This document shows, piece by piece, positions 57,363 to 64,000 of a DNA stretch of 64,000 nt. Position 1 is the first letter of the stretch; every line of letters starts with the position of its first letter. The notes under the pieces are model-generated. The model ran no database searches. It was not told the DNA's origin and saw only the letters and a program-made list of their open reading frames with translations. Position numbers and translations under genes: made by a program. The DNA comes from Pneumocystis sp. 'macacae' (lineage: Eukaryota > Ascomycota > Pneumocystomycetes > Pneumocystales > Pneumocystaceae): the NCBI GenBank assembly GCA_018127085.1, contig CM030725.1, positions 124,001 to 188,000 on the forward strand, read 5' to 3'.

Positions 57363-57943
57363 TTAACATTTACAATAATCCTTGACTACTCTAAATCAAT
57401 AAATAGTATGTTCTGGTTATAAAGAAAAAATTATACCTAGTATATTTGGAGATATTGCCAGTCTCAATTGTCAACGTAGGTTGAAGAACAATTGCATCGA
57501 TAACAAAATGATTATCACAACTAAAATTCTATCAATTTTTAACTTCATATCATATTTAACATTCGAACTGAGGACAATATTCATCCGATTCATCTTCACA
57601 ATCTTGAATATTCTTCCTAAATGCTTTCTAATAATACTTTAACCCTTTTTTCAAAAAAAAACAAGATATAAAAATCAAAAGTTGGAATTACTTTGCACTT
57701 TTTACATATAAAGGTTATCTCATTTAACTTTAACAAGAGATGATCTGACAATTCTAAATGACATTCTGGACAGTCGAACCTATATATTTAGTCAATTCTC
57801 TTCTATATATTCATTTTATTTTATTATTTACCATTTTTTACAACATGGTGCTCGGATAGAAACTTGGGCATTTAGAATATGTTTACTAAAAAGAAATAAT
57901 TATAAAAGAAACTTATATTTTATAAATATACTTCATACCACAT
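57363..57943 (-). CDS. CHY-type zinc-finger protein (Hot13-like)
   Basis: A small cysteine-rich protein with zf-CHY-type wording. In yeast the CHY finger protein Hot13 acts in the mitochondrial intermembrane space, removing zinc from Mia40, but filamentous-fungal relatives are less studied. A first mini-exon, MC, is joined over an intron to KHILNAQVSIRAPCCKKW. Further exons give FDCPECHLELSDHLLLKLNE, ITFICKKCKKAFRKNIQDCE and DESDEYCPQCDNHFVIDAIV. A final exon ends ISKYTR then VVKDYCKC at 57363. The cysteine pairs (APCC, CPEC, CKKCK, CPQC) are all in register over four introns, which supports the splice model even though no single open frame longer than 60 codons exists. Hot13 orthology itself is not established. 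Confidence 0.78.
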
Positions 57944-58157
57944 CTATTAATATTAAAACTCTTATATTTTTTTAATTTTTTTTAACAATAAATTTTAATC
58001 AAGTTAATAGTACGCGTTCGTTTTGATGCTAATCACGATCTTTTATAAAGTTAACAAAACAAAAACAAGGAGGTATAAAATGTATTTAAAGAGTTTAGAA
58101 GATTAAGATGTAATAGATAATCCATTTTTATACAAATATGTATTTTTTTCCGAAAAA
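57944..58157. promoter_or_regulatory. Divergent upstream region of CHY-finger and 5-phosphatase genes
   Basis: 214 nt between divergent start codons, AT-rich, with a tacgcgttcgttttgatgct segment near 58011-58030 that is unusually GC-rich for the surroundings. The acgcg core is the MCB (MBF) consensus acgcgt minus nothing on one side: acgcgt is present at 58012-58017, suggesting possible G1/S control. This is motif-based inference only. Confidence 0.35.
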
Positions 58158-61100
58158 ATGGGTATCATAGAAGAAGAGAAATCAGTTTCTCAGTTGAAAG
58201 AAAAATTTGAGAGACTTGCTATAGAACAAAGGTACTATAAACCCTATAAAACACTAGAAGAGCACGAAAAATGTGTAAAATCATCTCCTATATATTTTCG
58301 AAGTTGCAAGAATTCAATAAAATCACCAGTTGAAAAAAAATTAACATGTGAACGATCATATTTAAGGGTACCAAATATTGAGAGTAAGTCAAAGATAAGA
58401 TCTTTTTCTTGTACTATAGATACATTGAAAGCACCGTGTCATTCCCGAAATGTTTCCAATGATCTTGATGTGGCAATTCCTAATACATTCTATGATTTAG
58501 TGGATACAGATACACAACCTCTTAGACCCTCTATGAAACAAATTAAAAACACTTTTTCAGACTATAGGAATGTATTTAGTGATTATTTTGATGCAGATGA
58601 TTCTTCACCTAAAGATAATATTTTCGATGAACCATACAATCCCTTAAATTCTTTCGCTCATAATTCAGATTTTGTAGTTCGTTCACCAGGTCCTTCTGAG
58701 TCTACACCGATCGAAGTGCATTCTAAAAAGGAAGAATATCATGATGATCCATGTATATTTTTTTATTTTATATTAAATTGTTAACATTCTATAGATTTTA
58801 ATCATTTTATAACCGAACAAACTGATACGTTTTTGTCTCCTAAATTAGAAGACTATATTCACGAAAACCAGAGTTTAATACAAGATATAATAGAATCCCC
58901 TTTTGAGGATTCTATAGGTAAACTAAGCGTTTTTATTATTAAAAATTAAATTAAATTATGCTAGATTTTAATGATTTTGAAGCAATTTCAGTAAAAAAAA
59001 AAATACGTCCTCATAAATATATAAATCCAACATCTGATGACATTATTTTTCATGATAATTTCTCAAATATTACCACATCTAAATTTTCTAAAAGAAATTT
59101 TAGTGGATCACCAAAATATGATAAATATTTAAATATTAATGATAATGATATACCTTTAGGGCCAAACAATATTCAGCCAAAACTTTCACGGTCTCTTTCT
59201 CCTTTTAGAAATCCACCAAATATTCCACCAAAACCTGATGATATTTTAAAAGCTCGTGCCCAAAAGTCTTTCAATTTCACAAAGTCACAAATAGAAATCG
59301 AGAAAGGACCTGTTGAAAAATCTAAATTATTTAAAGGACATATGAAATCCTATAGCATGTCAACCAAACTACCAGGAAATGAATCTTTCTCATGTCCATC
59401 TACAGATTTTCATTATTCTTCTATATCTTTAGCAGAATCATCTATTGTAGATGAATATGATTCTGATATAGAAGAAAAAAACACTGAATTTTCCGAAAAT
59501 CAACCTACAACAGATTACCCAGATTCATCACAAACAAATCGTCGACGACCAATATTTAAAAATGGTCCTCTAGAAATCCAGGGTCGTTCAGAAATAAAAC
59601 ACTGTCTTATTTCAGGAGATTATTTATGTTCCTGTGGCACCATTATAAAAGTATGGAATATTAAAACTAATGAAGTTATATGGTCATTACCTTCTAATGA
59701 TATGAAAATAACTAGTATGTCTTTTGTTCCGTCTAGAGATATAAATGAAGAAGGAACCAGAATATGGCTAGGAACTAAAGAAGGAAATATTTCAGAAATT
59801 AATATATTTTATCAAGGGTTTGTCGACAAACGTTTTGGTGTTCATTCTCATCCAATTATATATATATTGAGATGTGGATATGAGCTATGGACTCTTGACG
59901 ACAGTGGAAAACTCCTAGTTTGGTCTGATAACACACATCAAAGTGACTTACATCTTCAAAGCACTCCTCGTACATATAAAGTTGCACCTAAAGCGACATT
60001 TAGTTTTGTTGTAAAAAATCAGCTTTGGTTGGGAGTATCTAGATCAGTATATGTATATAATCCGAAAACCCAAACAAATAATCATCCATTTATTGCAACT
60101 GCACGTCCAATTATACCCCATTTACCAGTAGGAGAAATATCATGTGGTGCTGTTCTTCGAAATCAACCAGACTTGGTTTATCTAGGACATCAAGATGGCA
60201 AAATTTCTGTTTATTCTAGATCTTCTCTTAGTTGTTTGGAAGTTATTAATGTTAGTCTTTATAATATTGTGGCTATGGTTGGTGTTGGTGATTATTTGTG
60301 GGCTGGATTTAAAACAGGAATGATTTATGTATATGATCTTCAATCTAAGCCTCGAAAAATAAAAAAAGGCTGGTGGGCGCATAAGTATCCAATATTGGAG
60401 TTGCATCTAGATGCAACAAGCATTTGGAGAGTTAAAAGATACCAAGTCCTATCTTTAGCTTCCGACAATATTATTAGAGTATGGGATGGATTATTAATGG
60501 AAGATTGGTTAGGTACTAGAATTCTAAATTTTATATATTTTAATATTTTAGAAAATGAAATGTGTAAACGAGATGAAGAATTTTGTATATTTCGGGATAT
60601 AAACATTACTGTTTGTACGTGGAACGCAGGTGCTTCAAGGCCTAACGATTTGAATTCTTCAACAGACGATTTTTCTTTTTTTGAAAAAGTTCTAGAATCA
60701 CCAAATCCTCCTGAAATAATAGTTTTTGGCTTTCAAGAACTTGTTGACCTAGAGAACAAACGTTTAACTGCTAGTATGTTTTTTAAAAACTGTTTTATAT
60801 AGTTTAATGTCTATTCTAGAGCATTTAATGAAATTTAAAAAAAAGGATTCTAAACAATTACAAGAACACATGTCTTCTCAATATAGTGCATGGAAAGAAC
60901 GACTAACTAACGAAATAATAACATATGTGCAGTCCGAATTTCAGTATTGTCTTCTTCATTCAGAAAATCTTGTTGGATTATTTACGTGCATTTTTACCAA
61001 AACTTCAATAAAATCGCATATCAAAAAATTAAATAGTATTCATGTGAAGACGGGTTTAGGAGGATTGCATGGAAACAAAGTATAATTTTTATAATTAATA

Positions 61101-61994
61101 CGAGTTTTGGCTTATAAAGCTTAGGGTGCACTTGTTATACGTTTTATACTTGATGATACATCAATATGCTTTATTAATTGTCATCTTGCTGCTGGACAGT
61201 CTCAAGTAGTACATAGAAATAATCATTTGGCCACAATTTTAGAATCGTCGGACTTTTCTCCTGAATTAGATAATTCTAAAAGGGCAGATTTATTTGTTGG
61301 AGGAGGTGATGGATCGATGATTTTGGATCATGAAATCTGTATATTGAACGGAGATTTGAACTACCGCATAGATATGCGTCGTGATGCAATTTTGAATTAT
61401 ATTCATTTAAAAGACTATCAATCACTTCTTGAAAAAGATCAACTTATTTTACAAAGAAAAAAAAATCCGGGATTTCGATTACGTCTTTTTAATGAAGCAC
61501 CAATTGATTTTCCTCCAACTTATAAATATGATATAGGAATAGATAATTATGATACTAGCGAGAAGAAAAGATGTCCTGCATGGTGTGATCGTATTTTCTA
61601 TAGAGGTAGTAGAGTTAAATGCACCAGTTATCGTCGATTAAATGTACGAATTTCTGATCATCGTCCAGTTGTAGCAACTTTTACAGCAAAGACAAAAAAA
61701 ATAGACCCTTTGAAAAAAAAAGCTATTTGGGAACTAGTCGCCTCTAATTGGATGAATACTGCTCAAAATTTCCGAGAAATGGCTAAGTAATATTTATTTT
61801 ACTTATTTGTTTTCTTTTTCACATATCTAGACTTGACTATTTAGTTTCTGATTGTGGCTTTGAAAGCGAATTAGCATCTAAAGCGTTGAATAATTGTAAT
61901 GGAGAGGTTTATGAATTTTCAAGTTGATATAAATTACTAATTTTAACAGATACCTAATGCATTAACTGAACTTTTAAATAAAAAATACAAATAG
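58158..61994 (+). CDS. Inositol polyphosphate 5-phosphatase with WD-like propeller and UBA-like tail
   Basis: A phosphoinositide 5-phosphatase. The N-terminal third is long, Ser/Pro-rich and probably disordered (GIIEEEKSVSQLKEKF at the start; FRNPPNIPPKPDDIL further on). Next comes a WD-like propeller (ISGDYLCSCGTIIKVWNIKT, RIWLGTKEGNISEINI, LVYLGHQDGKISVYSRS, DYLWAGFKTGMIYVYDL). The C-terminal half is the IPPc domain: ITVCTWNAGASRPNDL, IIVFGFQELVDLENKRL, ICFINCHLAAGQSQVVHRNN, ILNGDLNYRIDMRRDAI, CPAWCDRIFYRGSRV and ISDHRPVVATFTAK. All catalytic motifs are present. After the phosphatase a short tail, DYLVSDCGFESELASKALNN with IPNALTELLNK, looks like a UBA-type helical bundle. The overall layout resembles S. 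pombe SPAC9G1.10c-type enzymes. Several introns interrupt the N-terminal part and the IPPc domain. Confidence 0.9.
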
Positions 61995-62132
61995 TTACAA
62001 AAATCTTTAATCATACATTTTCATATCCCATAAAATACAACATATTAAATGCCTTTTAAAATATAATGCCAAAAACAATGTTAAAATTAAGCCTTGAAAC
62101 GATATTAACATGTTGAAATTGTGAATTTAATT

Positions 62133-64000
62133 TCATTTCGTAGCATTTTTTTCAGTTTCTCTATTTTCGTCTATTTCTTTGTATTCCTTAATTTTTTTTC
62201 TTCTTCTCTTGCTTTCATATTCATGCCAATCTCCTTTCATGCTGCTTAACCTAGAGATATTTAAGAGCAAATTTGATTAGTATTGATTATTTACCCTAAT
62301 GGAGGCTCGGGCTTAGGTTCTTCTTGAGTAAAAAAGCTATGTTTTAATGCTTCACTTGCAGTCGGTCGCTTTGATGGATCCAATGCTAATACATTTGAAA
62401 TAAGGTTTAAAGCAGCAGGAGATAAAATACTATAATAAACAAAAATGAGAAAATAAAAATAATTACTTACGTTGAATAACAATCATAAAATTTCCCAGCT
62501 TTTTTTTCAGTTGGTTTAAGTAATTCATACCACGGTAATCGATTTACGGTAGGCCAATTTTCACGTGTTGGAGTCCCCATCATATCATATATAAGTTCAA
62601 GTTGATGGATTTCGTCATGTCCTGGAAATAATGGCTTTTTGGTAAATAGCTCAATCATTATACATCCTGCACTCCAAATATCAACAGAAGGTCCATATGC
62701 TGTAGCTCCTAAAAGGAGTTCTGGAGGCCGAAACCAAAGAGTAATTACTCTATTGGTATAATCAGCAGTATCATGTTTTTTATGATAATATCGAGCTAAT
62801 CCAAAATCTGCTAATTTTAACTGCCCAAAATTATCAAGAAGGATATTTGATCCTAATATATTAATTTAAAATAACTATTAAAAAATTATACCTTTAATAT
62901 CACGATGCAATACTCCGCGATGATGAAGATATTCCAATCCATCTAACATCTGTTTACAAAGATGTTTTGTATGTGAAAGTTCAAATTGAAAATTAGGATT
63001 TGATAATACACCAGACAAATCATGATCCATATATTCAAAAACCATATATACAGTACCTGAGTATAATTAATCTAAATCATTATATATAAAAAAAATACTT
63101 TTTTCTACCATCATTTCCAAAAGACAAACAACATTAGGATGTCTTAAAGATTGTAATAACTTAATTTCTCTCATAGCAGTAATTGGAAACTAAATATAAT
63201 TAACTTTTTTCAAAAAAAGTCAAAATTACTCCATTTTTTTCATATTCCATCCGAATTTTCTTCAAAGCAACCAACTCATTAGTTATTCTATTACGAGCTT
63301 TATACACTTTTCTATTAAAAGTTAAAAACGCTAATAACATCTCTAAAACAAGAATACCCATATGTCCCTTCACCAACTTGACCAATCCTTTCATATACAT
63401 ATCCTTCTTTAGAATCAATCATAGTTACTTTTGTTATTGGTTTTATAATTGAAATATTCTTTGTTTGAAAATCTTTAGAATAATGTTGAATACTATCTGC
63501 TTCTAAGTAATTTATATTTTCTGGACTTTTAAATAACGTGTCTTCGGATAATTTTTTAGATTTTTTTGCAGATAAAAAATCTTTGTCTTCACTAGTTACT
63601 AATGTTGAATGAGTACCTAAAGACCTTTTTGACAATTTCAGATCATTATGCAAATTCTCTAGAATTGAACTACTTCTAGATTCACGAATTTTATTATAGT
63701 CGGAAGAAAAATCTGCATTTGAATCAGATGCATCTTCTAAACACAGATGAGAAGACGATTGTATAGTTTTAGGGTTTGAAAGTTTGAATGATACTATAGG
63801 TGTCATAGAATGCTGTTTATTTTCCAAATGAAAATCAAGTTTATCTTGTTTTTTTATAAGATTTTCTTTGAGATTAATAGTTCTTGGAACCCTATTAAAC
63901 GCTTCATTTACATCATGTAATTTAGTATTTTTATGAATTGGTTGACTATGACGGTCCACAGTTTCTGCATTATTATATTTATAATCAAAAAGATTACCTT
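62133..64000 (-). CDS. CTK1: CTD kinase catalytic subunit Ctk1/Lsk1 (CDK12-like), 5' end outside window
   Basis: A cyclin-dependent kinase that phosphorylates Ser2 of the RNA polymerase II CTD. The kinase has the glycine loop GQVGEGTYG followed over an intron by VYKARNRITNELVALKKIRM, then PITAMREIKLLQSLRHPNVV (a PITAIRE-class helix), the catalytic HRDIKGSNILLDNFG, DFGLARYYHKKHDTADYTNR, and WFRPPELLLGATAYGPSVDI. C-terminal blocks include IELFTKKPLFPGHDEIHQLE, LDPSKRPTASEALKHSFF and EEPKPEPPLG. A last exon ends ENRETEKNATK with a stop at 62133. The N-terminal region before the kinase is Ser-rich and continues without a stop to the end of the window, so the start codon lies to the right. Seven or more introns. 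Confidence 0.92.

Overview
This is nuclear DNA of an ascomycete fungus. It is very AT-rich, and its protein genes are cut by many tiny introns (about 30-60 nt, GT..AG, with CTAAC/CTGAC-like branch sites). All recognisable products are typical of Ascomycota: Prm1, Dam1, Vid27, Nrm1/Whi5, Eaf3 and others. The base composition, intron density and gene set fit Pneumocystis (Taphrinomycotina) best. That species assignment is an inference; no marker gene proves it. No rRNA, confident tRNA, CRISPR array or complete transposon was seen.

Layout from left to right: V-ATPase B subunit VMA2 (+); a two-KH RNA-binding protein (+); a mitochondrial-type AAA ATPase (+); PRM1 (-); INO80 subunit IES2 (-); MRG protein EAF3 (-); dynactin p150 (-); VID27 (+); JJJ1 J-protein (+, with a broken 3' end); SQS1 (-); an LDB/LIM-binding-domain protein (-); an unidentified structured RNA candidate; condensin SMC4 (-); a Sec14/CRAL-TRIO protein (-); DAM1 (+); HNT1 (-); an Nrm1/Whi5-like G1/S repressor (-); a p24 cargo receptor (+); USP7/Ubp15 (-); SNW/SKIP factor PRP45 (+); a WDR83/Morg1-like WD protein (-); a septin (-); PWP2 (+); proteasome alpha4 (+); a CHY zinc-finger protein (-); a WD-propeller inositol 5-phosphatase (+); and a Ctk1/Lsk1 CTD kinase (-, running off the right edge). 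Most are housekeeping genes for chromatin, chromosome segregation, splicing, ribosome assembly, proteolysis and trafficking. They are not an operon or an obvious functional cluster. Several pairs are divergent with very short shared 5' regions.

The most unusual feature is a GC-rich island of about 3.6 kb (about 39.06-42.65 kb) inside otherwise extremely AT-rich DNA. It holds DAM1, HNT1, NRM1/WHI5-like and p24, and it ends inside UBP15, so the composition changes within one gene. The + strand is C-rich in the left half and G-rich in the right half. The sign changes near 40.96 kb, close to the island centre and next to a CA/TG-rich alternating repeat, and it ignores gene direction. This looks like a positional process (replication origin, recombination or gene-conversion hotspot) rather than gene transfer. 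Other items to check are a possible Pol III-type RNA at about 31.0-31.5 kb, a 15-bp inverted repeat at 13.93-14.13 kb, a pair of compensating frameshifts in JJJ1, and a 577-nt intron in the WDR83-like gene.
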